From Nitrosomonas ureae (lineage in GTDB: Bacteria; Pseudomonadota; Gammaproteobacteria; Burkholderiales; Nitrosomonadaceae), in NCBI RefSeq assembly GCF_900108305.1, contig NZ_FNUX01000023.1, positions 1-47,248 of the forward strand: a stretch of DNA of 47,248 nucleotides. The letters run 5' to 3'. Position 1 is the first letter of the stretch. Each line of letters begins with the position of its first letter. A program made the translations under genes and the position numbers. The notes under the pieces are model-generated. The model made no database searches, was not told the origin of the DNA, and saw only the letters and a list, made by a program, of their open reading frames with translations. This document shows positions 1-9,498 of this stretch, piece by piece.

Positions 1-98
1 CAGCGCCATTTTAACATCTTCGGTCGCTATGATCACTAACATACAGTGCATTTATAACTAATATCAAATGCTTAAGGGTTTTTCAGAATCGACTAATT
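1..98. other. Left edge, possible gene ends cut by the window
   Basis: No gene can be assigned. On the plus strand, frame 1 is open for 12 codons from base 1 and stops at TAA 37-39, which could be the C-terminus of a gene entering from the left. On the minus strand an ATG at 51 opens a frame reading off the left edge (begins MHCMLVIIATED). The two readings exclude each other as main genes, and the window is too short to choose. The hairpin at 99-138, whose T-tract lies on the plus side, slightly favours a plus-strand gene ending here. Confidence 0.2.
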
Positions 99-146
99 AA
101 ACAAACCAGCACAAACGAAACTGCTGACTGGTTTGTTTGTTTTTTC
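99..146. terminator. Hairpin terminator, probably bidirectional
   Basis: An 11-bp perfect inverted repeat (AAACAAACCAG at 99-109, CTGGTTTGTTT at 128-138) is followed on the plus strand by a T-rich run to 145. On the minus strand it starts just after the stop codon of the CBS-domain gene and is followed by a weaker T-run. It can therefore end that gene and any plus-strand transcript entering from the left. Confidence 0.65.
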
Positions 147-736
147 TAGCTTGCAATCAATGTTGATTCTATTTCCGCAAAACTCCGGGCTACATTGTTC
201 TGTGGAATAACTGTATCGAGCTGTTTCTCAATTTGAGTCCAAGAAAAAATGCCGCATATTCTGGGCACCCCGATAGTGAGATCGTCGATTGCTAACGCAT
301 GCAAGCGACCGCTCTCGCGTAAACTTGTGACGATATTGCCTACTCTGGCGTGCATCACTTCCTCCAGTGGGATGGCTTCCAGCATATTTAATGGCGTCAT
401 CATGTCCATTACCAGGATTTCGCTGTGCTTTATACCTCTCTCTTGAATAAAACGCATGGGCTTCTCACCTAGAATATCAGTCGCAGTGATAATCCCTGCC
501 AAAGAATTATCATCATTCATAACCAGCAATGTGCGCACACCGCGTTGCATCATGTATGTATTGGCTATTTCCATTGTAATACTAGGTGATATGACGGCTG
601 CTTGCACGGTACGCAAATCGGTCATTACCTCGGAAGCTGGAGAATCATACGTTACCGGATTGGGTAATACGGGGTTGGAAATGTGTACCGTGCCTGTCAG
701 ATACTGCACAGCGAGAGACTTATATTCTTTCATCAT
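146..736 (-). CDS. CBS-domain pair protein
   Basis: A 196-residue soluble protein with two CBS motifs, at about residues 36-90 and 108-170. The first is clear, with the typical strand-helix end LAGIITATDIL; the second is more diverged. CBS pairs usually bind adenosine nucleotides (AMP, ATP, SAM) and act as energy or ligand sensors. No catalytic domain is attached, so this is a stand-alone CBS protein whose partner cannot be told. The start ATG at 736 has a GAGGAG ribosome-binding site about 9 bases upstream. The gene is followed at once by the 99-138 hairpin. It is separated from dacB by about 130 bp and is probably transcribed on its own. Confidence 0.8.
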   Translation of the reverse strand: MMKEYKSLAVQYLTGTVHISNPVLPNPVTYDSPASEVMTDLRTVQAAVISPSITMEIANTYMMQRGVRTLLVMNDDNSLAGIITATDILGEKPMRFIQERGIKHSEILVMDMMTPLNMLEAIPLEEVMHARVGNIVTSLRESGRLHALAIDDLTIGVPRICGIFSWTQIEKQLDTVIPQNNVARSFAEIESTLIAS

Positions 737-863
737 TTTGTGCGCTCCTCAATCTTGGTTTGAAGGGAATCACCTGATTTCAAGATAGATCATTAATCTT
801 GAGTATGCACTTTACGCCCAAAATAATTTTCAATCAATAGTGCTGATTCCATTAGGGGAATAC

Positions 864-2306
864 CTATTTCCGGCGATAGATCCATTGTATCAATCTATCC
901 ATGACGGCATGTGATTGTTCGGCCTGATCATGATTAATAAAAAAAACGACAATAACGCGCCGTCCCATTTCGTCAATCAAATACCCTGCCAATGCACGCA
1001 CGTTATTCAATGCCCCGGTTTTCATATGTGCCAGCCCCTTCACCGGCGTATCGGCAAAACGATTTTTCAGAGTTCCATCCACTGCGGCAATCGGCAATGA
1101 TGCGATAAACTCCGGCATCACCGAACTATTGAAAGCAGCAAGTAATAATTTTCCCATATGCCTAGCGCTAATCCGTTCTCTGCGCGATAATCCAGAGCCA
1201 TTCTCGATTACTAATTCTATAAAATTCATTTGCTTGCTGGCTAACCATCGTTTGACCGCTGCATCCGATTTAGCCAAAGTGGCTGGTGAGTTATCAATTG
1301 ACGAATTTCCGGTGCCCAATGCAAGATACAATTGACGTGCTGCAATATTATTGCTGAATTTATTAATACCGCGGACGATTTCCGCCAACGGCGGTGATTG
1401 ATGAATTTTGAGCGGGAGCAGGTATTGGGGCGCTTGTCCAAAGATGGCATTACCATTAAAGATGCCGCCTTGCTGTGTCCACAATTGCTTGAACAAATCA
1501 CCGGTATAACTCGCGCTGTCTTGCAGACTCAATATATACGATTGCTTTCCGCAATATTGGGAGAAACTTCCATTCAGAACAACTGTAAAGTTATTTTCAC
1601 TCTCTTTATTAGCAATCGCTTCAATTGTCATGGAATTCTGCCATGTACCGCATTTGTCTTGTGTAAGTTTTAAATTATTTTGTACTCGCAAGGATTCTGG
1701 AACCGGGTCAATCGCAACACGTACAGAATTTTTCTCAGGTTGTGGAAACAAATGGAAGGTAGATGCGCGGTAATTGATTAACAATGCTTCCGGAGGCACG
1801 TTATAGGTACGATAAGGTTGTCCGTCAAACTCACCGGGATCTTCACGAGGAATCTCATAATGTGAATGATCCAGGATAAGATTGCCTTTAATTTCACGCA
1901 ATCCGGTTTGGCGCAGGCGATGAATCAACAGCCAGAAATTTTCCAGATCCAGCTTGGGGTCACCATAACCTTTGATAATCAAGTCTCCATATAAAACATC
2001 ATCAGTAATTTTTCCATTGGCATAAAGAATGGTCTGCCAGGTATATGCCGGACCTAATAATTCCAGCCCGGCATACGTGGTCAGCAATTTCATCACCGAA
2101 GCCGGATTCATACCGGAATCGGCGTTGATCGTGAGCACTGGCTGGCTTGAGCCAATTTCATGTACATATACGCCAATCGCCGTTTCCGGAATGGCAAGTT
2201 GAAGGAGTTTTTGTTTAACTACGAAGGGCAATTCATCAGCGAATAGCGGGGTTGCTAATGCCGTCAGTTCGATTAGAAAGCCAAGACATAAACAGACTCT
2301 GGTCAT
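864..2306 (-). CDS. dacB: D-alanyl-D-alanine carboxypeptidase/endopeptidase (PBP4 family)
   Basis: A periplasmic penicillin-binding protein of the S13 family (480 residues, normal length) that trims or cleaves D-Ala-containing peptide cross-links in peptidoglycan. The three serine-acyl-enzyme motifs are visible: SVMK at 70-73, SNN at 318-320 and KTG at 429-431. The large insert typical of PBP4 lies between the first two. An N-terminal signal peptide ends near ALATPLFA (residue 23). It lies 24 bp downstream of a small lipoprotein gene and may share the sucCD transcript, although no clear ribosome-binding site is seen. Function is well supported by family; the in vivo substrate is not shown by sequence. 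Confidence 0.93.
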   Translation of the reverse strand: MTRVCLCLGFLIELTALATPLFADELPFVVKQKLLQLAIPETAIGVYVHEIGSSQPVLTINADSGMNPASVMKLLTTYAGLELLGPAYTWQTILYANGKITDDVLYGDLIIKGYGDPKLDLENFWLLIHRLRQTGLREIKGNLILDHSHYEIPREDPGEFDGQPYRTYNVPPEALLINYRASTFHLFPQPEKNSVRVAIDPVPESLRVQNNLKLTQDKCGTWQNSMTIEAIANKESENNFTVVLNGSFSQYCGKQSYILSLQDSASYTGDLFKQLWTQQGGIFNGNAIFGQAPQYLLPLKIHQSPPLAEIVRGINKFSNNIAARQLYLALGTGNSSIDNSPATLAKSDAAVKRWLASKQMNFIELVIENGSGLSRRERISARHMGKLLLAAFNSSVMPEFIASLPIAAVDGTLKNRFADTPVKGLAHMKTGALNNVRALAGYLIDEMGRRVIVVFFINHDQAEQSHAVMDRLIQWIYRRK

Positions 2307-2330
2307 TTTAATGGCTGAGATTCAGAATAA

Positions 2331-2639
2331 TTACCGTTTATCTTTGCACATGGAAAATCCATCATCCCATCCCATTCGATATTGTCCATCCTTGTCATAG
2401 CGGTTCAGATCTTTAAAGGCCCAACTTGTTCTTTTGGCGGTTTCGCAGCCATCGATATAACCTTGTTGAGTACTCACCGGATAACCGGTCAAGTTGTATT
2501 TGGGTTTTACGCTCTCAGGGATAGGGCCTGCCGGTCTCTCGGGTTTTCTGACAGGGAGCGGTTGCTTGGTGGAGATTCCGCTACAGGCAGAAACAATGAG
2601 CATGGTTAGAATAATAAGGAATGATAAACAATAACGCAT
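2331..2639 (-). CDS. Small lipoprotein, Tyr/Gly-rich C-terminus
   Basis: About 102 residues with a lipoprotein signal peptide: a hydrophobic stretch ending in LIVSAC, whose cysteine would be lipidated. A proline-rich linker follows, then a short conserved-looking domain containing GYIDGCETAK and YRMGWDDGF. That pattern of aromatic, Gly and two cysteines is common in small proteobacterial envelope lipoproteins of unknown role. I chose the ATG at 2639, preceded by AAGG at a good distance; an in-frame TTG five codons upstream (2654) is also possible. It lies between sucD and dacB on the same strand with short gaps, so co-transcription is likely. No function is assigned. Confidence 0.75.
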   Translation of the reverse strand: MRYCLSFLIILTMLIVSACSGISTKQPLPVRKPERPAGPIPESVKPKYNLTGYPVSTQQGYIDGCETAKRTSWAFKDLNRYDKDGQYRMGWDDGFSMCKDKR

Positions 2640-2667
2640 AGCAGATACCTTCAATAATCCCCCTGGA

Positions 2668-3543
2668 CTACAAAACCGATTTTAATAACTTACCCATCTC
2701 AGCCGGATTGCGCGTGATTCTGATGCCGCACGATTCCATCACTTCAAGTTTCTCCTGAGCTGTTCCTTTACCTCCGGAAATAATTGCACCGGCGTGTCCC
2801 ATGCGCTTACCGGGTGGAGCTGTCACACCAGCAATAAATCCGACCACAGGTTTACGCATATGATCTTTTACCCAGCGCGCGCAATCCTCTTCATCCGTAC
2901 CGCCGATCTCGCCGACCATCAGCACGGCATCGGTCTCGTCATCGTCATTGAACAGCTGGATTACATCCAAGTGTTTCAAGCCATTTACCGGATCACCACC
3001 AATACCGATGCAAGTGGACTGTCCCAAGCCCATCTCCATTAATTGCGCCACTGCTTCATACGTCAATGTACCCGAGCGCGAAACTACCCCAATCCGGCCT
3101 TTTTTATGAATATATCCCGGCATAATTCCGATCTTGATCTCGTCCGGCGTAATAATTCCTGGACAATTTGGACCAATCAGCCGGGTTTTCTTACCTTGCA
3201 TTTTATAGCGGGTACGGATCATATCGCGTACCGGAATACCTTCAGTGATGCAGATCACCAAATCCAGCTCAGCTTCAACGGCTTCGTCAATCGCTGCAGC
3301 AGCAAAAGGAGGAGGAACATAAATTACCGAAACATTGGCGCCGGTTTCTTGTTTGGCTTCTTTGACCGATGCATAAACGGGTATGCCTTCGAAATTCTCA
3401 CCGGGTTTGCGCGGGTTCACGCCTGCAACAAAGCACGCTTTGCCGTTCGCGTAGTCGCGGCACATGCGCGTATGAAACTGACCGGTTTTCCCGGTAATGC
3501 CTTGCGTCATCACACGACTGTTACGATTGATCAAAATAGACAT
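2668..3543 (-). CDS. sucD: Succinyl-CoA synthetase, alpha subunit
   Basis: A 291-residue ADP/GDP-forming succinate-CoA ligase alpha subunit. It has the N-terminal CoA-binding Rossmann domain ([11 protein letters not shown] near residue 15) and the ligase domain. The phosphohistidine is expected in KRMGHAGAI, His250, with the following SGGKGTA loop. It converts succinyl-CoA to succinate with ATP synthesis, as an alpha2beta2 enzyme with SucC. The gene follows sucC on the minus strand after a 44-bp gap, in the usual sucC-sucD order. Nothing is missing or odd. Confidence 0.97.
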   Translation of the reverse strand: MSILINRNSRVMTQGITGKTGQFHTRMCRDYANGKACFVAGVNPRKPGENFEGIPVYASVKEAKQETGANVSVIYVPPPFAAAAIDEAVEAELDLVICITEGIPVRDMIRTRYKMQGKKTRLIGPNCPGIITPDEIKIGIMPGYIHKKGRIGVVSRSGTLTYEAVAQLMEMGLGQSTCIGIGGDPVNGLKHLDVIQLFNDDDETDAVLMVGEIGGTDEEDCARWVKDHMRKPVVGFIAGVTAPPGKRMGHAGAIISGGKGTAQEKLEVMESCGIRITRNPAEMGKLLKSVL

Positions 3544-3587
3544 AGCAAAGCGCTCCTTATATTGCTGGCATTAATTAACATGCTGGC

Positions 3588-4748
3588 TTACCCGGCTGCA
3601 TTAACCGCTTTTTGCGCCGCATCAGCCATATTATTCGCGGAAATGATCTTTAAACCCGAATCTGCCAGAATTTTCTTTCCAAGATTCACATTGGTACCTT
3701 CCAGCCGCACCACCAATGGCACCGTAAGCTGAACATCGCGCGCAGCTGCTACAATACCTTGTGCAATTACATCACATTTCATTATGCCACCGAAGATATT
3801 AACCAGAATTCCTTGCAGTTTTGGGTTGCGAAGCATTAATTTAAATGCCTCCGTGACTTTCTCTGCCGTCGCTCCACCGCCAACATCGAGAAAGTTAGCA
3901 GGATTACCGCCGTACAGTTTGATGATATCCATCGTTGCCATTGCCAAGCCTGCACCATTTACCAGGCAGCCTATATTTCCGTCCAGAGGAATATATGACA
4001 GTTCATGTTTTGATGCTTCGATTTCGATGGGATCTTCCTCATCCAGATCACGCAATGCAACGATTTCGGGATGGCGAAACAATGCATTTTCATCAAAATT
4101 AATTTTGGCATCGAGCGCCATTACCTGCTGTTCCGCAGTTAATACCAATGGATTGATTTCCAGCAATGATGCATCGGTTTCATCAAATGCCTGATATAAG
4201 CCTTGCAGCAAGGTGACAGCGCTTGACAAGCTTTGTTGAGGGATACCAATCTTTTGTACGACTTCTTCAGCCTGTTGTTGACTTAAACCTGTGATGGGAT
4301 CAATAAGCACTTTATGAATTTTTTCGGGTGTTTCGGCTGCCACCTTTTCAATTTCCATGCCACCTTCCGAACTTGCCATCAAACAAACACGCTGGTGACC
4401 GCGATCTACAACCATGCCTATATAGAATTCTTTTTCTATCTGTACGCCTTGTTCGATAAAAAGTCTATGGACAATCTGTCCTTCCGCACCGGTCTGATGA
4501 GTTATCAAGCGCATGTTCAAAATTTCGGTAGCGCGCTGCCGTACCTCTTCCAATGACTTAGCCACTTTTACTCCACCGCCTTTACCACGCCCACCAGCAT
4601 AAATCTGAGCCTTCACTGCCCACACATCGCCACCCAGTTGTTGCGCAGCTTGTACTGCCTCGTCAACACTAAAACAAGCAATACCTCTTGGGGTGATCAC
4701 ATTATATTTGCGTAAAATTTCTTTGGCTTGGTACTCATGGATCTTCAT
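3588..4748 (-). CDS. sucC: Succinyl-CoA synthetase, beta subunit
   Basis: A 386-residue ADP-forming beta subunit with an N-terminal ATP-grasp domain that begins [15 protein letters not shown], the family hallmark. It carries the glycine-rich nucleotide loop GGRGKGGGV and the C-terminal CoA-ligase half with [13 protein letters not shown]. The open frame continues 35 codons further upstream to 4853. The ATG at 4748 is preferred because AAGGAC sits 6 bases before it and the length then matches SucC (about 388). First gene of the sucCD unit. The region upstream is shared with the divergent repeat-protein gene at 5004, so promoters for both should lie in 4749-5003. Confidence 0.96.
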   Translation of the reverse strand: MKIHEYQAKEILRKYNVITPRGIACFSVDEAVQAAQQLGGDVWAVKAQIYAGGRGKGGGVKVAKSLEEVRQRATEILNMRLITHQTGAEGQIVHRLFIEQGVQIEKEFYIGMVVDRGHQRVCLMASSEGGMEIEKVAAETPEKIHKVLIDPITGLSQQQAEEVVQKIGIPQQSLSSAVTLLQGLYQAFDETDASLLEINPLVLTAEQQVMALDAKINFDENALFRHPEIVALRDLDEEDPIEIEASKHELSYIPLDGNIGCLVNGAGLAMATMDIIKLYGGNPANFLDVGGGATAEKVTEAFKLMLRNPKLQGILVNIFGGIMKCDVIAQGIVAAARDVQLTVPLVVRLEGTNVNLGKKILADSGLKIISANNMADAAQKAVNAAG

Positions 4749-5003
4749 CGGCATGTCCTTATCAGAATGATTTAGAATATCAAGATTCGAAGTATAACTT
4801 AATCCGCAATAATGATTCGATTTCAGAATCTGATATAAAATAATACGTGTCAATTCATATTATTTATTATGAGCTTACTGTGCGTGGTGATAATTCTGAA
4901 ATAGTGAATTTCCAGAATAGAAAATCTAATTATCTATTCAGCATCTATTCAGACTCTCGCTCTTAATATATCAATAAATGTGAAATCAATGGACGAGGGT
5001 TAT

Positions 5004-6368
5004 ATGAAAAAATTTAAAATGACATGTATGGTGATTGCGCTATGCGGCGTCTTTTCATTAAATCCTGCGGGAGCCGAAGACGGCGGAGGCTTCGATGGAG
5101 GTGGGTTTGATGGAGGTGGTTTCGACGGCGGTTATGACGGAGGTGGTTTCGACGGTGGTGGATTTGACGGCGGTTATGACGGAGGGGGAAGTGATGGTGG
5201 CTATTACGAAGGAGGGGATTTTGACGGAGGGGGTTACGATAGCTACGATAGTGGCGGTTATGACAATAATTATGATGGTGGAGGGTTTGATTCTGAGGGT
5301 TATTATGACCAGAATGGCGGGTTCGAAGAGAGTTATGATCAGGGTGATTTTGGACAAGGCGATGCATTTTCCTCAGATCAACAGGAAAGCGTCGATTTTT
5401 CCGATGATATAAACTCAGAGAGTGATTTTGATCAGGCAGGCGAATTTAATCAACCAGATGATTTTGGGGTTAATAATGACTCTGATTCAAATGCCGATGC
5501 TGCACAAAGTAGAGAAATTGCGCCCGAATCTTCCCAAGAAAATTTGGCGGTTCCCCCTAATGAATCGAGCGAAACCGGAGTATCCGTTCAAAACGATGGC
5601 GCTACTCAAGCCGATTCAGCTGTTCAGAACGCAAATGGTGAAATTAATCCTGAGGCTAAGCAAACTTCATCAGATCAGGAGGATTTAGCCGCACCAGATA
5701 CTCCATCCAATGGGGTAAATTCATCGATTCAAGATAGTGCTGCTTCACCAGATGCCGAGGCCCAAGATAATCCAATCACTGAGAATAATGATTCAACCGG
5801 AACAGACCAATCGACTCAAGTCGATGGAACAAACCAAGATGGATCGAATACTCAAAATGTGAATGTTCAAAACAACGTGCAGACGGATCAAAATAATGCC
5901 AACAATAGCAATTCTGACCACCATCATGATCACCACCACGGACATCACCACCATCTGGATGGATTTGGTTTAGGATTTGGCCTGGGACTAGGACTAGGCT
6001 GGGGATTTGGTCCAAGTTGGGGTTGGGGCTGGGGACCTGGTTGGGGATTTGGTTATGCTGGTTTCGCACCTTTTAATAGCTTTGGTTTTTACAGCAATTG
6101 GAGAGGCGGTGGTTTCTATAATAACTACGCGTTTGGGCCATATCGGCGATTTGAAAGCTATTATCCATTAGGGGGTTATCCGGCAGGTGTTATTACCGCA
6201 CCTATGGTGCAAAGACCAACGTATATTCAACAAAATCCTGCGCCTCGGCCAGCTGCTGTGCAAAGAAATAATTATTGGTATTATTGCCGTAATCCGGAAG
6301 GATATTATCCATATGTCAAGCAATGCTCTGGAGAATGGATAAAAGTGCCTCCCCAACCAGCATCCTGA
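5004..6368 (+). CDS. Secreted low-complexity Gly/Asp/aromatic-repeat protein with His cluster
   Basis: About 454 residues, not a recognised family. From the N-terminus: a signal peptide (MKKFKMTCMVIALCGVFSL, cleavage near PAGAEDG); about 60 residues of tandem GGGFDGG / GGYDGG units; an acidic Ser/Asn/Asp/Gln-rich region to about residue 310; a dense histidine run (HHHDHHHGHHHH); a Gly-Leu-Phe-Trp tract (GFGLGLGLGWGFGPSWGWG); a Tyr-rich segment; and a compact tail with two cysteines (WYYCRNPEGYYPYVKQC). Similar tails occur on envelope proteins of other Proteobacteria. The ATG at 5004 is preferred over an upstream GTG at 4980 because GAGGG precedes it and it opens a proper signal peptide. The His run suggests metal binding, and the repeats suggest a disordered or self-assembling surface protein; both are inference. 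Divergent from sucC. Confidence 0.85.
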   Translation: MKKFKMTCMVIALCGVFSLNPAGAEDGGGFDGGGFDGGGFDGGYDGGGFDGGGFDGGYDGGGSDGGYYEGGDFDGGGYDSYDSGGYDNNYDGGGFDSEGYYDQNGGFEESYDQGDFGQGDAFSSDQQESVDFSDDINSESDFDQAGEFNQPDDFGVNNDSDSNADAAQSREIAPESSQENLAVPPNESSETGVSVQNDGATQADSAVQNANGEINPEAKQTSSDQEDLAAPDTPSNGVNSSIQDSAASPDAEAQDNPITENNDSTGTDQSTQVDGTNQDGSNTQNVNVQNNVQTDQNNANNSNSDHHHDHHHGHHHHLDGFGLGFGLGLGLGWGFGPSWGWGWGPGWGFGYAGFAPFNSFGFYSNWRGGGFYNNYAFGPYRRFESYYPLGGYPAGVITAPMVQRPTYIQQNPAPRPAAVQRNNYWYYCRNPEGYYPYVKQCSGEWIKVPPQPAS

Positions 6369-6574
6369 AAATAAATATGAAACTTAATAAAATCATTTTT
6401 TTGGAAAAAAGCTAGTTAATAAATTATTTTAACAATAAAGGCTTTAGATCAAGATAGGCTATGAAAGAGATTGCTCGACGGTAAGCCAGTATGGCGGTGG
6501 AAGATTTAACTTGGATCTTAGCCTGATGTTTAAATTAATGCTTTGGTAGTTAAAAGAATAAAGACGAGATAAAT

Positions 6575-6952
6575 ATGAGAGAAGAACAAAAAGACGCAGG
6601 AGTTACAGCGGATGAATCACACAGTGTACGATTACGGGCTGTTATAAGCTGGGTTGTTGTAATTATCTTGATCTGTTTTGGAGCATTCATGCTGTACAAA
6701 TTGACCAATTTTCATAATACGCCAGGTGACTACTGGAGAATCATGGTTAAAGAGCAATTTCCGGTTTTAGTGGGGCTGCCAATGGCTGGCCTCGGATCAC
6801 TTTTCGTTACTCTTATTTTGCGCATATCGACAGGGCCAATAGAATTCGAAATCGGTGGTCTCAAATTCAAGGGTGGCGCGGCTCCAATTGTATTCTGGAT
6901 TATCTGTTTTATGGTTATTGTTTTGTCTATTAATTTGCTTTGGCAAAATTAA
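6575..6952 (+). CDS. Small three-helix inner-membrane protein
   Basis: A 125-residue protein with three predicted membrane segments, at about residues 23-42, 64-84 and 103-121. The charged N-terminus (about 20 residues) is probably cytoplasmic. Between helices 2 and 3 lies a conserved-looking amphipathic stretch with GPIEFEIGGLKFKGG. No family is recognised. It follows the repeat protein by about 206 bp with no overlap, and a weak GAGA ribosome-binding site precedes the ATG. I cannot infer a function. The good hydrophobic pattern and a complete frame support a real gene. Confidence 0.65.
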   Translation: MREEQKDAGVTADESHSVRLRAVISWVVVIILICFGAFMLYKLTNFHNTPGDYWRIMVKEQFPVLVGLPMAGLGSLFVTLILRISTGPIEFEIGGLKFKGGAAPIVFWIICFMVIVLSINLLWQN

Positions 6953-7153
6953 TCAGATTCAGAAGATTGACGCAGCTAAATGGGAAGATGATAGGCTTTG
7001 TAAGTAGTGGTCTTCGATTGGATGATTAAACTGTGCTAATGAGCTTAGTTAACTATATCTCGAGAGTGGCTCGTGCTAATCTGCATTTATCCATAAGGTA
7101 CTCCATTTCAATATTCAAAAATAAACGTATCAATTAATTAACCGGGAAAACTT

Positions 7154-7666
7154 ATGACTATTCCTTATATGTACAAAACATCCATACCCATTTTCAAACA
7201 ACTATTAAACAGTTTGAGTGCCATTCTCACCAAAGCTGAAACTTATGCAACCGAGAAAAAGTTTGAACCGATAGTATTGCTGAATGCTCGGTTATATCCT
7301 GATATGTTTTCCTTGCTGCGTCAGGTGCAAGTTGCCACCGACTTTGCCAAGAGCGTATCAGCGCGGCTGGCAGGGGTTGAAGTACCAGTATATGAAGATA
7401 ACGAACAGACTTTTTCTGACTTACAAGGCCGAATTAATAAGACTCTGACGTTTATTGAAAGTCTCGTGCCGACCCAGTTCGAAGGCAGCGAAACGCGTGA
7501 AATCGTGTTGCGCCCGGGCACACCAAAAGAGAAAAAGCTATCCGGACACAACTATTTAAATAACTATGGCTTACCGCAATTTTTCTTTCATGTAACTACC
7601 GCCTATGCGATTTTGCGGCACAATGGACTGGCAGTGGGCAAAGGCGATTTTATGGGCAGCTTCTAG
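7154..7666 (+). CDS. DUF1993 family protein
   Basis: A 170-residue soluble protein matching the DUF1993 pattern in sequence and length: an N-terminal helix with PIFKQLLNSLSAILTKAE, a central LYPDMFSLLRQVQVA segment, and a C-terminal GLPQFFFHVTTAYAILRHNG. The family is related in fold to DinB-like four-helix bundles and has no assigned biochemical role. It stands alone, about 200 bp after the small membrane protein and convergent with the VIT1-type gene. Family assignment is from recall of the conserved segments; function is unknown. Confidence 0.85.
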   Translation: MTIPYMYKTSIPIFKQLLNSLSAILTKAETYATEKKFEPIVLLNARLYPDMFSLLRQVQVATDFAKSVSARLAGVEVPVYEDNEQTFSDLQGRINKTLTFIESLVPTQFEGSETREIVLRPGTPKEKKLSGHNYLNNYGLPQFFFHVTTAYAILRHNGLAVGKGDFMGSF

Positions 7667-7852
7667 GTTTTGTTGTAATGAGTTATCGTTATTGATCGAT
7701 AAAATACCAATTTTTTGATGAAATCTATCACCGCGAATCACGCCGCAGAATTGATCGTGGCACTCCTTAAAGCTAATTCATGACGCAAGCTGCTTTGGTG
7801 ATGTCAGTCAATCGATAGTCAGTGGATTCCTGTTGGATGCGTGGTTTATGAA

Positions 7853-8542
7853 TCATACAGCTACACCCAATAATCTACCGACTGCTGCAGTCAGGCCCAT
7901 TGCGAGCGCCCCCCAGAATGTAACTCTGATCGCACCAACAAACATTGCTGCACCTCCTGCGCGTGCGGCAAGACTGCCCAAGATTGCCAGAAATGCAAGT
8001 GATGATACTGCAACGATGGGAATAAGGTAGGTTCCTGGCATATTCCATGCCACCAACAATGGCAGAGCAGCACCCATAGTAAATGCGCCCGCCGAGAACA
8101 ATGCCGCTTGAATGGGGCGGGCTCTGGCATGTTCCGCCAGACCTAATTCATCTCTTGCATGCGCACCCAATGCATCATGTGCCATTAACTGCCTTGCTAC
8201 CCGCAAGGCTAAATCTGATTCCAACCCTCTTGCCTCATAAATATTGGCAAGTTCATTCAACTCAAATTCAAAGTCATTTTTTAAAGAATCTTTTTCAAGC
8301 TCAAGATCTGCTTGTTCTGTATCCGATTGAGAGCTGACCGATACATATTCACCGGCAGCCATGGACATGGCGCCTGCAACCAAGCCGGCAATGCCGGCAA
8401 TAAGAATATCCGCATGCGCTGCCTGAGCTGATGCCACACCGATAATCAGGCTTGCTGTTGAAACGATACCATCATTGGCGCCGAGAACAGCGGCACGTAA
8501 CCATCCCGTGCGGTGCGATCGATGTATCTCATAGCGGCTCAT
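7853..8542 (-). CDS. VIT1/CCC1-family Fe/Mn transporter
   Basis: A 229-residue membrane protein of the CCC1/VIT1 family, which moves iron or manganese out of the cytosol. The first helix carries the signature GWLRAAVLGANDGIVSTASL (residues 13-32). Later come GAMSMAAGEYVSVSSQSD and a cytosolic charged segment (LELEKDSLKNDFEFELNEL) that corresponds to the metal-binding region of the family. Three hydrophobic helices close the protein. Start ATG at 8542 with GGAG 7 bases upstream. The metal and direction are inferred from family. A single gene, convergent with the DUF1993 gene. Confidence 0.9.
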   Translation of the reverse strand: MSRYEIHRSHRTGWLRAAVLGANDGIVSTASLIIGVASAQAAHADILIAGIAGLVAGAMSMAAGEYVSVSSQSDTEQADLELEKDSLKNDFEFELNELANIYEARGLESDLALRVARQLMAHDALGAHARDELGLAEHARARPIQAALFSAGAFTMGAALPLLVAWNMPGTYLIPIVAVSSLAFLAILGSLAARAGGAAMFVGAIRVTFWGALAMGLTAAVGRLLGVAV

Positions 8543-8769
8543 ATATTCTCCGAGGTGTTTTTTAGGTATTTTTAAACAAACTGTTTTAATTTTTATCGTG
8601 GATTTATCAATCTATTCAGTTTTCATTTATCTTTATTGGCATAAATTAGCATCGATAGGAATAGACTTGTATCAACTATTTGTATGGAAAAGCGCATTGG
8701 AAGCTTGTTTATAGGTATATTCGATTTGTGCAATGGAAACTCGGCCCAAACCACGAGAACGTAACAATC

Positions 8770-9498
8770 ATGATTAAATTACTCAAGTATCTCGGTATCA
8801 ATGTAATGTTTTTATTACCTATGTTGATTTATGCTCCTGGATGGACTGCTGCCGGGCCGCTCCTGCATACTACGGAAGGTTACGCCTCCGGTCAATTAAG
8901 TAGAATAAGCCGTGATAATAATGTAACCAGAGCTTATGTCGGGGAAATTTCGCTCGGACATGAAAGTATGACTTTTATTAGTCTTGGAAATCAACCTCCG
9001 AACCTGGTTTCCAATCCATGGCAGTTTTGTTTTGAAAAGGATCGGTACGATGAGCTCGAGAATCTCATTGGTAATGATGTCGTGCTGGAGTTTAAAACAC
9101 CTAAAAATAATTCGCTGTTATCTTGCGCCTCTGTAAGCGAATTGGTGGAGGTCTACCCGATCATTAAGGATCAACCACTGGAACAAAAACATTTCATTGG
9201 TAACATTTATACTATGGACCGGGAGATTTCCCATGGTGTCGAGTTCGGAAGAATAACAAATTTGATTAAAAACAAGGGCACCAATAGAAGCTACTTCATG
9301 ACGATACAAGTGGGCACCGGCGGGAGTAAATTCCGCCATTTCGTCATCGATGATCATGACTTATATGATTTTGCAATTACAGCCTTAAAAAATGCCGCCA
9401 TCGTTAAAGTACACTATAGCGATCGGCTTGCTTTTTTCACTAGTTTTTATGGATTTGGATTCAGATCGGTCGTTTCGGAAATCGAGGCTGTTGATTAG
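8770..9498 (+). CDS. Exported protein of unknown function with probable internal repeat
   Basis: A 242-residue protein from the ATG at 8770, with a signal peptide (hydrophobic residues 4-22, cleavage near GWTAAG). The frame stays open upstream to a TTG at 8680, but only the later start places the signal peptide at the N-terminus. Two halves look alike: residues 36-108 and 155-225 each run Gly-x-(Leu/Phe)-(Ser/Gly)-Arg-Ile, then Asn-Arg/Thr-Arg, an alternating beta stretch, and an Asp-Leu-Tyr/Tyr-Asp-Glu helix followed by a hydrophobic strand. Cys87 and Cys119 could form a disulfide. No family is recognised. It is divergent from the VIT1-type gene across about 227 bp. Confidence 0.65.
   Translation: MIKLLKYLGINVMFLLPMLIYAPGWTAAGPLLHTTEGYASGQLSRISRDNNVTRAYVGEISLGHESMTFISLGNQPPNLVSNPWQFCFEKDRYDELENLIGNDVVLEFKTPKNNSLLSCASVSELVEVYPIIKDQPLEQKHFIGNIYTMDREISHGVEFGRITNLIKNKGTNRSYFMTIQVGTGGSKFRHFVIDDHDLYDFAITALKNAAIVKVHYSDRLAFFTSFYGFGFRSVVSEIEAVD

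Noticed and set aside
3043..3732. 229-codon plus-strand frame
   Set aside because: Antisense to sucD and the end of sucC, whose protein motifs are unambiguous.
4825..4854. TTGACA-like box upstream of sucC on the minus strand
   Set aside because: The -35 is perfect but the matching -10 at 18 bp is GATTCT, only 3 of 6, so it is not called.
5087..5290. Repeated units resembling a CRISPR or tandem array
   Set aside because: The units are in-frame Gly-Asp-Phe/Tyr codons of varying spacing, with no spacers and no cas genes.
5014..5412. Long frames on both strands inside the GGGFDGG region
   Set aside because: Low-complexity repeats keep other frames open; their products are His/Arg- or Val/Met-rich artefacts.
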